Counted from the stretch's first letter, positions 48,924-62,827 are shown. The stretch: DNA of 64,000 nt from Datnioides undecimradiatus (GCA_008933995.1 WARS01000025.1:5749477-5813476); one strand, 5' to 3'. A program made the numbers and translations. The notes: generated by a model from the letters alone, not told the origin.

Positions 48924-50852
48924 AAAGCGCCATTAATAAGAGCTCTGAGAACATGTGCTGTGTTGCTGAGATCTGGATTCAAAGCAGAGCGGCTAATGAC
49001 ATCAGCCCCGTCTTTATCCTCTCACACGTATAATGAAGGACCGGAAGAGTCTGAGAGGCTTTGCAGTGATGTAACGTGACCACACATGAGACTTGGATGC
49101 AGACATGGACACACACACACACACAGAAGAGGAAGAAGGTATTAGCATTAGTGCTCATGTGAAGGTTTTTAGATGAAACCCTCTGCCCTCTTTTCCTTTA
49201 CTCGCTCTGTCCACTCAGTAAAGTGTCCTACAGGTGCCGCCCGGAAAGGAAAACATGTCTTTTCTAAATTTCAGCGAGGTGGACGGTGATTTTACACTGA
49301 GTCAAAACAAATTGAACAAAAAAAAAAAAAAAAAAAACGCCACAGAAGCAGAAACAAAAAGAGAGACGGCGGCGCGGGCAGACTGAATCAGCCAAATTAA
49401 AAAGCCAGCCGAGTCAGCTGAAGCTCACAGATCTGAACTACAGACTAATTCTGAGACGGAGGATTAAGAAAGTGGATCACCTCCTTCAGCTGATGAGGAT
49501 TTTAAAGGCACAGTAACTGATCTGTGACCTCAATCAGCCTCTAAAGTTAACTGTTAGGAAGGGGAAGACACTTTGAACGCCCCGATGTCCCTCTTCGACA
49601 ACTGCGTCCTACTGTAGCTGCATTTAAGAAGAAACGCAGCCACGATGCAACAAAAACATTTACGACAGTAATGACTCTGAGAGAGTAACATAATCGTAAA
49701 GCAGCTTCATTATTGTGTTTCCTTTGTTGCCTGAGATTGGGGCTTTTTTTTGTCTTTGCAGATTGTGACACTGGTAATTAACTTTAGATTTAATAGAAAG
49801 TTATTTTTAACAATTTTCCCGCCCAGTTCTTTCACATTTTAGTACTTTTCAGGCAAATTAGTTTTAGAAGAGACACATTTTGTCGTTGTCGTTGTTTTGT
49901 CATGTATGTAATGGTTATTGGTTAATTTAATTTTATAATAATTAGAAAAACTCCATCTAACCTTACTAATATTAAAAGGAAGACCATGTAATATTAGTGA
50001 AAGCTCCAGAAAAGGACCTCGTGGTGATACAGTTTGTTGTTCTCAGCAGGTCCAGGATTAACTTTCATTTGTTCAATAAACCCCAAAAATTGTTTTCTTG
50101 AGCTCCACACTGCTCCTGACAATTGAGAATGAACGCATTAGAGAACCAAATACTTAAAAAATGTAGAACATAAGAATATTTATGAGAAATAAACTAAGAA
50201 AATTACAATTTATGTCCTGTTTTTCATAATATGAGCGCATATTTATCGGGTAAACATGATGTTACATGTACATAACAGTGTTTTCTAAGTGTAACAGCCC
50301 CCTCCAGGGATGAGTTATGGTTACTCTGAGCCCAAAGACAGAAGAAAGCCTCACTAAAGGCCCCTTTAAACACAGACATTAAAAAAATATAGAGCTTCAT
50401 GAAAAGCAAGTGCAGAAAAACACCCCAAAAGCTTGAAATGTGTCCTTTAAAGTCTTCCACCCAGATGATCAGCAGTCTGCTTAATAGAGCTGTCAGCCTG
50501 AGAATAAATCTGGTGAAGCGATGTAAAGGTGTCACGAGGGGCGAGGTGTTTTATGGGGTGTGTGTGGTCTGGCGGAGAGGTGAGATTGAACATTGTGTCC
50601 AAGATGCTGCAATCACAGCCAGACGTAAGGTCGTCATATCTGCCCGTCAGCTGCTCACAAATCTGCTGCAGGCAGGGGGGGAAGCTGACATTAATGTGCA
50701 CTAACAATTTCATAGGTAACAGTGAAGTCGGTGCCGTGCACAAGACGGAGCAGCGGTGCTTTCCCTGACATTACAAGGTCGAGCGCGGTTCATCAGAAGC
50801 GCTGATACTTTGGAAAATCACATATTCTTTGACTATTTATGTTACTTATTGA

Positions 50853-51265
50853 TGAATGTAAGAGCTATACACCTCAGCGTGCTAACACACTTAAAACCAT
50901 ACAGATGTTTGCATGCTATCATGCTCAAAATGCTACAATGCTACAATGCTAGCATGTTGGTGTCTTTATATTCAAGCCTCACCGCGTGGCAGCCATCTTG
51001 CCAACACCTATGGGGAGTTAATCCAGGCAAAGACCAGGCTCCTATATAAATGAATGGGGAGAGAGCCGGGAATTAAAACTGTATGTGTAGATTTATAAAT
51101 CAAATCTAATAAAACTGATTATGTTTGATGGCTTTGTACCAAAATAAGGTTTAGAACACCCAAATTTTGGAGGATGTATCCTCTGTGGGACATGAATTTC
51201 TCCATGGCAATCCATCCAATAGTTGTTGAGCCATATCTGTCTGGATCGGAGAGATAGACCGACTG
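50853..51265. repeat. Degraded dispersed teleost repeat, copy B
   Basis: Has CAGCGTGCTAACACAC, tandem ACAATGCTACAATGCTAGC, and the phrase CCATGGCAATCCATCCAATA followed by GTTGTTGAGCCATATCTG and GACCGACTGACC. These belong to the same repeat family as 31555-31790, this copy keeping more of the distal end. Confidence 0.6.
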
Positions 51266-54200
51266 ACCCTCTGTTAAATCAACATCCCTTGAGCTACGGC
51301 AATGACAGATAAATAATCACAACACATACAAACAAAAACAGAAAACATTGGACTGATACTGTCAAGGTCACATTGCTTTGAGCCATTTACTGCTGCCTGC
51401 TGACGAATAAGATGTTATCCTGAGCCGATGATGAGTTTGTCTTTGAAAATTAGCCGAGGCGTGATGGACAGACGGGGCTCCGGGAGCGGCTCGAGCCCAA
51501 TCGAGGTAAAGCAAGACTGGTGTGTCTGATTGGGGAATCGCAAGGTATTTAGATCCTTAAGTGTGACTGACAGTTTTGATTGCAGAGTAGTTAGGACGTG
51601 GAATGAGCAGGGAGATGGAGATTATGTGAGACGGGGAGAAGCAGAAGAGTCTGTCAGGGCTGCCAACCAGATGAAAATGACATCCAGAGTCCTCGTTCTT
51701 CAAAAGGCTCCGGGCCTGTAATTATCCTCCACAGAGTGGATACTCCTCTGTTCGGGTTAAACTGCAAAGAAATGAACAGCAGTGATATGGGTGTTTATTG
51801 ACACGGGGAAATTTGCATGCACAAACAAAACCTAATATAATAACTCCAAGGCCACTTCACTGACTGATGTTGTTGGGCTGAGGAATCATAACTACCTTCT
51901 CTGATGAGGTTACGGTCTTGGTAGCACAATATCTCAAAGAAAGTAATGACTAAACTCTGCAGCTCCGCTCTGCTTTAAGAAGCGTTTTAGCGTCTTTCAG
52001 GACATTGTTTCGGTTTTGCGACAGTCTTGTGGCTCTGGTCAACCCCATTCAAAGCTGCATAGGACATAGGAGTTGGTGGAAACCAAACCAGGAGAGGGAG
52101 TATTTTGCTGGATGTGTAAACAGGTAATATGTGTGTAGCCTTATATGTCTGCATACAGTGTTGCTCTGCTCCCGAGGGGCCAAAAGTAATCAAGGTGAGC
52201 CCGAATGTGTGTGAATGAATGTGCCCACATTCACTCACATTACACATGCAAATTCACATTTAAACTTAAATGCAAGTTAATGCCACATGGATCTGACTAA
52301 TCATATTATACAATAATCATATCTTAGCTGCCATGAGAAGTTCATACAGTTCCTCTTTGCACAAAGACCATATACTCTCCGTGTTTACCACTATTTCTAT
52401 TCTGATACAGAGTCAGATTAAAAACCTGCAAACTTGTAGACATATGTACTCTCTGGTTGCTTTCTATTTGTTTTGAATGCCTTATTTAACACTAAATTGC
52501 ACTTTTATTGCCCACTTCTGGACAGTTGCTTAATGGGGACAAGCATCAGAGACCTCACGGGCTCCGTTAGCTTGTGATTAAACCAGCTATGAGGAAGCTG
52601 GTCTTGATGTTCGCGATGTTGCAGGCGGGGGGGGGGGGGTGCCTTTATTAAAAACTGTCAGATTTGAACGGCTAATTGCACCCACAGTTTGCCTGCATGA
52701 AGCCGCACACTTCCTCAAGAGCGGCGTGTCTCTCTGCGAGGCAGCCTTTAGCCTTGATTTCTGCAGTGTTTGCCAAAAGGAGGCTTTATACATGTTTCAT
52801 GAGGTCTGCCTGGTTCTCTTATGTTTTCGCTGAGGCCAGAGAAAGAAGCTGTGCAGCCCTGGAAGCCCGCTGGCATTCTCCAAAGCTGTGTTACCCTTTA
52901 AATTGGTGGGATGATGATGGGACGGCGTCCGGTTGCCAGACAGAGAGAGACAGTGTTGAAGCTGATGTGGAGATAACGAGGTCTTTCCAGGAGTCTCTGC
53001 AGGATGTGGATGTGCTGAACTCATGGGCCTTAATAACGCTCCTAATCAGGTGCTAGTTACGGAGCAGCAGGAGCGCTAACAGCCAGGGATTTGGACGGGA
53101 AATGAGGGCGCTGAATGGCGTGAGGAGAGGAAGAGGAGTGATTGGCAACTCTGAGTTTGACATCCCCGGTGTGTTGTTGAACATTGCGGGGCGACGGCGT
53201 CTGTGCGTGTATGAGAGACAAGAGATTTAACCACCCCGGTGCCTGGGCGCCCGAGCGTGTTTCAGGCCGGGCTGAGTGGGAGTAACACTGATGCGAGCAG
53301 CAGCCGTCGATGTTGTGTTATTTTGCTCCCCGCAAAAGAAAATGTTTCCGATCTGCTGTTGTATTTATCCTATTGTATTATGTATCCCTGAGGGAGCGTC
53401 ACTAAATAGCCTGCTCCCCACTGCACGAGGGATCAGTGACAAATCCCCCAGCAGGGGAAAGTGATAATCTCAAGGAGCATAAGCTTGTCCCAGAGGAGAA
53501 CAAAATGCTCTCTGTTTTTCCTGCTGCCTTTTAAGTCTTGGGAAGCTCCTGAATAACACTAACTAACTTCTTCTCAGAGTTGTGGATATCAGTCTGTTCT
53601 GCATATCAAAGGCTACAGCAATGGTGGATTTCATTGTCTCCCATGTCGTAGGATAGTTCGTATTCATATTTCGCATTAGAAAAGAAAAGACATCCTCATC
53701 CTGGATTTTAAGTCATCGCTCATTAATATACAGGCACTGTGTCTCTTTTATTAGGATGTTGTTAAAAAGTCGTTTTGATTGAGTGGCTGAATTTAAATTT
53801 GTGTTTTTAAAACTCCGTCCAGCCCATCAGCCAGACAGTTTTGGACGAACTCCACTCAATCAGTCACAGCTGAAGGCCTGGGGTCCTGATTGATTCCTCT
53901 TATTAAGTAATTGCTCAAACCCTTCCAGTCAGACCAGTTTGCAGAACGTGAACGGGAAAGCCTCCATTGTTTAGAGTCCAGACAGAGAGTCTAAATCAGC
54001 ATTGAAGATCTGGCCTTTTGGTAAGTAAATGAATGCAAGTCTGTGTGTCTTATTCAAGTAAATCTAAATTTTAAATATGTGTTTAATGCAGGATGATGCC
54101 TGCTTAATGTATACTTCAGGGGTTTTTAGCCGAGACCCAATAATAAACATTAAATACAGATATTCTTTTGTTTATATGACATTTAGTGTATTATTTATAT

Positions 54201-55469
54201 TATTTACGTTACAGCAGCGGACCACTTCAATCACTGGTCACACTATCATTACATGAAAAGGACCTTGATGGGTTTCATGCAGCAAGGTTGAAATATTTTA
54301 TAATAGAATATATTTCTATAGTTTTCTGGATGTTATCATTATCTACAGTTATGCTGATCAATGTGTGTTGCCCTTTGTAAATAGATTAAATTTAAAAAAA
54401 GAAAATCGGACATATCTTGTTTCTTCGGTCCGTTCTGAGATGGTTTATTTGGAGTAAAGTCATGCAAGTTGTATCCAGAAATGCTAAGATGAGGCAGCCA
54501 GACTTGCACCTGCAGTATGAATGAATCCCACAGAGGTTTCTGGGAATCGTAGAAAAGTTCAGCACCTCTGTTGGTAGAGACTGACACGTCGAGCAAAGCA
54601 CTGAAGTCTTCCACGCCTCATTAAGATTTGATTATCCCGTCTCCCCAGGAGTAATGTAATTAGTGTAACCAGGATGGCGGTGGAGGGGCGGGGTAGGGAG
54701 GCTGCTGCCGTGGCCTCTGCTGCTCATACCCGTGAGCTTAGAGAACGACAGCTACGAGGAGCCGATGGTCGACTAACCTCAGACGACCGGAAACTTCTGC
54801 AAAAGTTTCCCATCAGAGCTAAAAAACAAGACGGAGCTTTGAGGCTCGCCTTGCTGTGATGGGATGTGACAGGCTGAATGCGAGGAAACGAGACCTCGAA
54901 CCAACAGTATGCCAAATCGACTGCCGAATGACTTTGTCGCTTCTTGATCCCTCGGGCGTTTCAGTCTGAGCTCACAGTTGAGACATTTTGGACATCACAG
55001 CCAGCTCCATCGACGCCGCGGATCAAATGCAGCTGATGTTGTTGTCATTGTTTCTCTGCGATGGCCGCTTGGGTCACTTTGGCATGAATTATAAATGCAA
55101 ACACAACTGCTTGTTTGTGAATAAATCATTACACTCTCAGACATGAATGGGGGCTTTTGAGAGCGCGTCGAGTCTCTCTTGCGGTGCAGTTTCCCAGAAT
55201 CTCAGTCACTTATCAGTCTTTCAAAGTAAATATCCTCATTTAATCCGCAGACAGCAGCAGTAACTCCTCTGACTCTCTGTGGCTGAGGGAGAATGTAAAT
55301 TAATCTTTAGCTCCTCTGGAATCACATACAGCAAGGATGTGAACACAAACCTGCAACAAGCATCCAACTAACAACAACTCCCCATCCTGCCCAACCTCTC
55401 CAGCTCCTCCCTCCTCCTCCTCAATCTGTTTGTATATCCACCCGGTCCAGAGCGAGCGCCTCTCTCCCC

Positions 55470-55570
55470 GGCTTCATAATTACAAGATGAAGCAAGTTGA
55501 ATTCCACTTAATTAGGACCTGAGGGCAACGAGAGAGAATATATAACTTCACACAATTAATCTCAGCCCAA
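55470..55570. promoter_or_regulatory. Cluster of TAATTA-type homeodomain cores
   Basis: Within about 100 bp are CATAATTACAAG, CTTAATTAGGAC and CACAATTAATCTC, three homeodomain core sites, in a low-complexity-free stretch of the lhfpl3 intron. This is typical of conserved developmental enhancers, but conservation could not be tested. Confidence 0.3.
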
Positions 55571-58124
55571 GGGCGACTAGAGGGTTCTGTGTTTATGCAA
55601 AAATAAAATGAAATAAAACAAGAAGACGTCGTATATTATCAACAAGAAGACGTCATGTTTGCACGAAACGTGTTGGCTGTGCAGAGAAAGACAATACAAA
55701 GTGTATCAAGTAAGCTCACTATTAAAAAGCAGCTTCTCGCTACTAAACTACAGCTTTTTCATATAAATTAATATTTTCTCTCTGTGATTTAAAAAGTGCA
55801 ATAGTATATCCTAACTTGCCTCTGAGCTCAGACTGAGCTCATAACTCTAAAATTATGCTAAACAGAAACTTAAGTCATACTGGAGATAAGAAAAGCTAAG
55901 GCATTTCCTAAAAACACATTACACAAAATATCATATGTAATATACATTATATTTCCCTTATGTGGAGCTTTTCTGTTGTCAAGCACCATTTCAAGACTAT
56001 GTATCTTGCGTATCAAGTCATATTTCCAATTGAAACAGCAAAGCCAGGTGGGACACGACGCACTTCAGTGATCTAGGGCTGGAAAACGGTCAGAAGGTTG
56101 AAGATACGTCTGGGCTGCAAGGTTTCAGATGGCTTACACCGGAAGACACGCCTAGTTAGCATATGTTTGCAGCTCTTATTGTGTTAGCTAGCTAAAACAA
56201 CATGTACCAAAAGGTTTAAAGGCATTTTTTTATTTGATCTAAACTTTAAAACAGTAATACTTAATCATTTTTGCTACTTGATCACCCTAAAAGCTACAAT
56301 TACACCTCCAACAGACAGGGATCAACGTTCATTTGCAAGACGTCGAGTCGCGTTTCAGGCCACCAGAAACATCAAAGTCTAATGTTTACTCTACCTTTTG
56401 ATCCGTTTTTCATCTTCACCGCGTTCCGAAGGGAATTATGTGGTTTGTTAGCGGCCAAAAGCTCAATTTGCCTCATCAGATAGTCACTAAGCGCTGTTGT
56501 TTGGTGCAAAGCAGGTACATACAGTGGGTTTATCAGAGGGGGACAGACGCTGGCGTCAGGTGCCAGGTGTGCTTCATCATGAGCCACTGTGAGCGACTCT
56601 CACATAGCATATATTGTGAAATTGTGACTTTAAACATGTCAATATCTACGAATCTGCTCAATTTGAACCTCCAAATGTTTTTAGTTTGAAAGAAAAGATA
56701 TTTTTAACATCTTAAAAGCCTTATTTATGAACAGTTGTGACTTTAAACCCCCACAAAGTAATCCAGTTAATCCATCAAACTAAAGGCGGTTATGCACGAG
56801 TGCACCCCACAAATACACATTTCTTTCAAATTATTCAAATTTTTGTTCCGTGCATGTTAATTCGCCGGCGTGTCTGTGGGCTGGTTTCGGCTGTTTCCGC
56901 GTTGGCAGGAAAAGTACTTTGCAAAACTCCCCGGGATGCATGGCGTTCCCGAGAGGGGAGCTTTCAGTCTGTCACCATCTGAAAACAGATAATCCACAGA
57001 AAAAAGTTTGAAAACTGTTTGAATAATAAGTGATATCTGGGGAGAGAAGTCAAGAATATATTGAACCCAAGAACTTTCAGACTTTTGCTTTTAATACATT
57101 CAAAAAGGGCAGCTTGGTCCATTATGTGCAGTGTTTTTTGGTGTTTTTTGTATTACTAAATAATCAGAAAATGCCATTAAAAAAAAGCTAAATATAAAAA
57201 ATGATTCCTCTCCTCCACACTTGACACCGGAGCCATCTTTTTCTCTTTGTAAACAAATGAATGGCCGGCCGACAGCAGCTACATCAAGCTTCTCTTTGAT
57301 CCATTACACTTTGTAGCTGTCGTTGTGTCCTCTGCAGCGCGATGTCAATACGTCTCTCCCTCTGCAGCCAGCTTTCACATGCGCCCAAAGGAGGGGGAAG
57401 GCTTTATAGATTTCCCATCGGGGGTTTATCTTCTTGATCACTGGGCCGGGATGGAGAAGACAGCCGGGTTTATTTATTCTCCTCCTCCCGAGTTAGGCAG
57501 CAGGACAAGGACACGGTGACCCATTTGAAAACTATCCGCCTCGGATAAGCCTGTGTGTGTCCGCGCATTTGAGCGATGTTCATTTCAACGTGCGAGTGTT
57601 TGGGTTAATGAGTGATGCCGGCGCCTGCTGGTGTCGAGGAGACTGACGCGCAGGCTCAGGTCTTCATCATATATCAGACTGCCTGTTATGACACCTGGCT
57701 GTCATTGTCGGAGGGTGAGCGATGCTCTGATTCTCCTTGATTTATAGAAAAGACGCTCCAGTGAAGGTTGCAGCACGCAGCCCAATTTTCACGTCTGAAA
57801 AACAGCCATAAACTCTCTTTACCCGCTGACACGAACTTTAAAATAGCTGCTTTCCTATTTTAGCTGATGTTTCGAATGATATCGACAGCGAAGAGCGGCT
57901 GATGTGTCATGTGATCCCGGGCCGCGTCTCATGTGTCACTCATGTCCCACTGTCACATACAGCTTATAGATGGATGCAGCTGTTAACGGCTCCTCACTCC
58001 CGTGTCGCTGGCGGATGCTGCCGTCCACCTGCCGACAGGTGGTTTGCCTCTTGTTTTACAGTCGCACGTTGATTCTCTGTGATTTTAAACTTGTAGTGTG
58101 GAGCTGAAGGAGTAATCAGAGTCA

Positions 58125-58460
58125 TCAGACCATTTACTTAAGTAAAAGTACAAATACCACACTGTGAAAATACACCGCAAGTAAAACAAATTTATTAAAA
58201 TTAGGTTAAAAGAAGAATTTTTAGTTAAAGTTACAAAAGTAAAAGTACTTATTTACTATTTTATATGTTGTTTTTTGTGTGTGTGTGTGTTGCATTTTAC
58301 TGCTGTAGGTGTTATTTCCTAGAAGGTAGCTTAGTCATACAATATTCATTTGTACAATATTTGTAGTGTAGAAGAAGGATGAAGTTGTCCAATATTTAAA
58401 TATGCAGTATAGGCACAGTACTTGAGTAGATATACTTAGTTACATCGCATCACTGCTGTT
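58125..58460. repeat. Dispersed teleost TACTTAAGTA-type repeat
   Basis: Starts ATTTACTTAAGTAAAAGTAC and AAATACCACACTGTGAAAAT, contains AAAGTAAAAGTACTTATTTA, and ends CAGTACTTGAGTAGATATAC then TTAGTTACATCGCATCACTG. This is the best-preserved copy here of a repeat common in fish introns. A GT run (58277-58290) interrupts it. Confidence 0.65.
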
Positions 58461-58576
58461 CAACCGGCTCAAGTCTTTCATGGCCAAACACTCCCCAGCA
58501 TCTTATACCAAAGTGTTGCTACTGTGTGCAACATGAAAACAGTATTTTACTTTAGTTTGTGGGTTTTGTTTTATGC

Positions 58577-58602
58577 ACACACACACACACACACGCACAC
58601 TG
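58577..58602. repeat. (CA)n microsatellite
   Basis: CA run with one CG interruption. Confidence 0.85.
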
Positions 58603-59900
58603 CATCTGCATGAACCTATATATTCTTCTTTCTAATAACAGTGGAAGCTGTGATTGGCAAGTTATTGTTTGTTTAGGGTGTTTTTCAAAAGTAAACAAAT
58701 GATGATAAATGATGGACAATGTGAAAGTTAAACACGTTACTGGAAACTGAAATAAATGGAAAGTATCAGTCAGTGCCGGGGGGTTTTTTGTTTGTCAACG
58801 CTAAAGACAGAGCCCGATGATGAGCAGAGGTCGCTAATCTCACAAATTTGGCAGCAGCAGACCACTCAGGATCGATACACGCCACAGGAGCAAGAGTTAC
58901 AGCCGGCTCTGGATATGACTGGCGCTCTGCTCTGCCATCCACACTTTACATTTCCAGTAGAGCTGATGCATGAAACTTTGCACTTTACATGGATCTAACC
59001 AGTTTCCTCAACTGTTTATTCAGCCTTCTCTCTCAGCTCTCTCCTGAATATCTCATTTATGGCCTACGAATCCCTTCTTGTGGGCGTCTTTGCAGGTCCA
59101 AAGTGCAACCACACTGCCTCCCCAAAGAGCCACAACAAAAACTCAGATCCATTAGATCCACTTCACCACGAAAAGCTTCCTCGGCGGGACATTTCATTTC
59201 CACAATCCCACCCGCTCATCAATCAATGCCATCACGTCGGACGAGGAAGCTGTTTGATGGCTGCAGCCTTTTAGCAATCATACGGACGTGACATCCAGAA
59301 TATATTGCTCCCCTGGACAGGCTGTGGTGCACCGGGCTGACTGGAGGCAAACACGACAGCTGTTGTTGAGTAATGAACGTCCGCCTGATGTTTTTCCTGA
59401 CGTTTACCTGTTGAAATCACCTCACGAAGGGGACCAAGATCCATTCATGAATCGGTTGCGGGAAGCCATGAGGCGTGTACTCCTGCTGGCTTCCCCACCG
59501 AGGTGGACGCCTAATTACACTGATCATCCATCGACGATTATAACTGTGGTATTGAGCTGCAAATGAGGAGGTGCCCCATGCTGTGTGGAAAACATGACTA
59601 ACAATGTTAACATTGGAAAACATGTTGGCGGGGGGACTGAATCAAAGAAAGCCTAGTGAAAACCGGGGGCAGAAGGAGAATACAAATGAGGTTTGAGCTT
59701 GAGAGGACTTCAAAAGGCTCCAGAGCGTACGCGGCGGCACAGTGAGGGTTGTTATTTGATAAACTTAGCAGGGGGAGTTAAGAAGTGTGAGCTGGGGGAG
59801 CGTTTGCGTCCCGGTGGACTTATGATTACACCAGGGAAACGGCAGAGGAACAGTAGTCCTCGCTGGAGGCTCTCTTAGGCCTGACTGAAGTGTCTCTCAG

Positions 59901-59928
59901 GTGTGTGTGTGTGTGTGTGTGTGTGTGT
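59901..59928. repeat. (GT)n microsatellite
   Basis: Fourteen GT units; a shorter GT run follows at 60010-60022. Confidence 0.9.
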
Positions 59929-60116
59929 TGACAGTTGCTGTTGCTCCGCAGTTTGTTTACAGTCACCGTTTTTCAAAGGTCACGGATCAGAGAACACGGA
60001 CTCTGAGGGTGTGTGTGTGTGTGCGAAAGAGAGTTAGAGGGGACGTGTGTTGTTTCAGTGATGTTCGCAGCCACCTCAGCCACCCATTAATGCTCTTCCT
60101 CCCTCCGAGCTTGCCG

Positions 60117-60320
60117 GTTTCCATGGAAACGGCTCTCCATTGCTGCCCCTGCTGCTGCTGCTGCTGCTGGCAGCATCCTATCACTCTCACTCTCTTCTCG
60201 GAGCGAGATCGCCAAGGTGAGCTGCTCGGGATTGGCGCGGCCCGTCAGGAGGTGCAGAAGGAGGTGATGCGCTCTGGGATTTGATGCACCCGGGGTGATT
60301 CGAGGCGTCTCCATGGTAAC
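60117..60320. promoter_or_regulatory. Paired RFX X-box-like motifs in a GC-rich island of the lhfpl3 intron
   Basis: GTTTCCATGGAAAC (60117-60130) is a perfect 14-bp palindrome matching the RFX X-box. GTCTCCATGGTAAC (60307-60320) is a second, imperfect match 190 bp away. The stretch 60060-60330 is GC-richer than its flanks and includes a CTG run. A third related site, GTCTCCATGGCGAT, is at 63037-63050. Interpretation as an enhancer is inference. Confidence 0.4.
60150..60169. repeat. (CTG)n trinucleotide repeat
   Basis: Six to seven CTG units. They would read as poly-Leu, poly-Cys or poly-Ala depending on frame, but no supported coding frame runs through them. Confidence 0.85.
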
Positions 60321-62802
60321 CTGCACAGACTCAAAAGAGGATTCAGGCAGATTTGGGTGCTCCCTAAAGCAAATTGCTGGCTTCAGGTCACAACCCAGGG
60401 TCAGGAGCGTCCCTGGGGCAGTGAGGCATGATAAGAGGCTGGAGGGTTTTTCTTGTCACATTGGTACAAGGGTGACGAGCAGGTTAGCGTCTGCTACTTT
60501 TGTGTTTTTATAGATAACTTTAAGTTGTTATAATCAATGTTTTTGCTATTAAAATTGGATCAGGTGACTGCGTGAAGCGCAAAAGACCAAGCTCTGCAGT
60601 TCGCTTCAGCTCTGCGGGTGATTTTAGCATCTTTCAGCTCATTGTTTTGATTTTGATTCACTCTTATCATCATTCATTTTGGCAGCACCGACCAAACTGT
60701 CCACAGAAGTCCGTTATTGCAGGTTTATGTAGTTTTAAGACTGGAAAAACAAACTTCTCCACTAGCCTCTTTAGTGTTTTGCATGAGCGTGTTGCAGACG
60801 CTGTTTTATTAAACCTCGGTGCGGTGACACCAGCTGATCCATGTGAAGCAGCAGGGCCAAAAGTCAGCATCACCAACTGTGAGGCCCAGATTCACTGCTG
60901 GACAACGGTGGATTGCTCCCTCCGCGTTGGAAGAAAAAGAATTGATGCGTCACAGGATCTTGTTCGGGAGTTCATGAGCGAGGGTTAAACGGAGCGTGAG
61001 CTGGACAGGAGGATTAGCGCAGCGTCAGCAGTTATGCAGCCGTTGAACTGGCCCTTTGTGGCGAGGAGGAGAGCTGAACCGGCGGGCAAAGCTTTCGATT
61101 TACCAGCCATTTAATGTCCACACGCGTACCCGTGGTCATAAGCTTTGGCTAGCAACTGAAATGAGTTTCATCTGTGGAGCAGGATGTTTGGAATGCCCTG
61201 CTGAAGATGAATGGACATGAGCAGATTACACAGTTTGCTCAGTTTCAATGGAAATAGCACCACCGGCGCGCCTCATTAATGCTGCCTTCATGGTTATGCT
61301 TGACAGTCGTTCAACTCAAGGTCCACTTACTCCCTTGAAACACACCTTGAAACAGGCGACTACGTGCCTGCACCTCTCCTCTACACGTTTGGCAACTTTG
61401 GAAACTTTCCATCAAACTTTAAAATGAAGCTCCGTCACGCTGAACCTGAACTACTGCATATAGAGAAGAATGACGCGTCTCCACTTCCTCCCACTGTATC
61501 CAAATTAAATTAATATCCAGGATATGAAAGTTGCCATCTTAGGCTGGTGATGTTATTTGGATCTACTCTTCAGTAACACTGAGCGTTCGTATCAGCTCGA
61601 CGGCGAGCACGCCTGAGCTGTCAGTCATGATGTCACGCTATCTGAAATCAAACTTCATCAGAAACTAAATGTTCAAACAAACAGCATCGCGGGAACTGTA
61701 CAACATGTCAGAAATGGTGGGCTTTATGGCCTGTTCTGCAGCCAGCCATCGGGGGGCGTTCAACACGTTTTGGCTTCACGTTTGGGGAGTGCTTTGGCGG
61801 TAAGCAACGCCCAGAACAAATAATGAGTTAGTCATGAGTCTTTTAGGCCAAAATGGAGGAAAGGGAAAGGACAAATTCAAAAAAAACACCTTCATCTGCT
61901 GAAAAGAAAATTGAGTAATACGGTCAAAAGCACCAAGGTTGTATTGACCGACCCTTCAGAGGGACAGGGCTCTTTAAGGACTCTCCACTCTCACTATCCT
62001 GGATTTCTCTTTTCATGCCAGGTGGATTTTCCTCAGTAAGACAGAGCTCCACATTTCTTTTTCCTCCCCTCACATCATCATCAGTCATCAGTGCTCAGTA
62101 GTGCAGAAAGTGAGAGGCAGGGAGATAGAGAAGAGGTGGTGATGGTGTGTGTGTGTGTGTTGTGGGGGGGGGGTTGAAAGAAAGAAAAAAGAGGAGAACA
62201 TGTTCTCTCTGCCATCACCACAGATCAGAGACGCATTAGAAGTTACTGAAACGGAGTGAAGCAATCCCCTCGGCCCGACTTCAAAGGCAGCTGGTTTTGG
62301 AGAGAAAATAAGGACAACCGTTAAAGATTCAGGAGCGCCAAAGTTGCCCGCCACTTCAAGAGCGCTGTCACCACATCTGAGGAAGCAGCACTTAAATGAA
62401 AAACGCCGATTGATCAAACATGTAACATACCTGAGCTTGTCAGGAATAAAACATCCATCGGAGCCAACGTTGTAAATAAAAATCTGACCATCTGGGCTTT
62501 CCCTCGCACCTCCAGCGGAGAGAATAAAACATCTCACTGTTGTTTTCATCCCTCACCTGTCACCTCGAGCTCCTGCCGAGCATTGGCTGCATTGAGCTTC
62601 ACAGACATTATCACAGCATGGGGATTTTAGCCTTACTGACAGTGAGCACGCAAGGTTTAACACGCGTTGTTCTTCCGTCTGGGATGCAGCGTGGATCCTG
62701 TTTGGCTGCTGTACTCCTCGGGTTCACTGGTGGGAGCTGTAAATTAATAGGAACACCTGTTGTAAATCTCCTACAATCCTCCACCCCTCTGAAAAACACA
62801 GG

Positions 62803-62827
62803 GTGTGTGTGTGTGTGTGTGTGTGTG
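62803..62827. repeat. (GT)n microsatellite
   Basis: Twelve GT units; another GT run with an adjacent G tract lies at about 62145-62173. Confidence 0.9.

Noticed and set aside
60087-60284. Possible exon with a leucine-rich signal peptide around the CTG repeat
   Set aside because: The leucine frame (PLLPLLLLLLLAAS) has no in-frame upstream ATG, and the ATG frame gives poly-Cys. Better explained as a CTG repeat beside an X-box motif.
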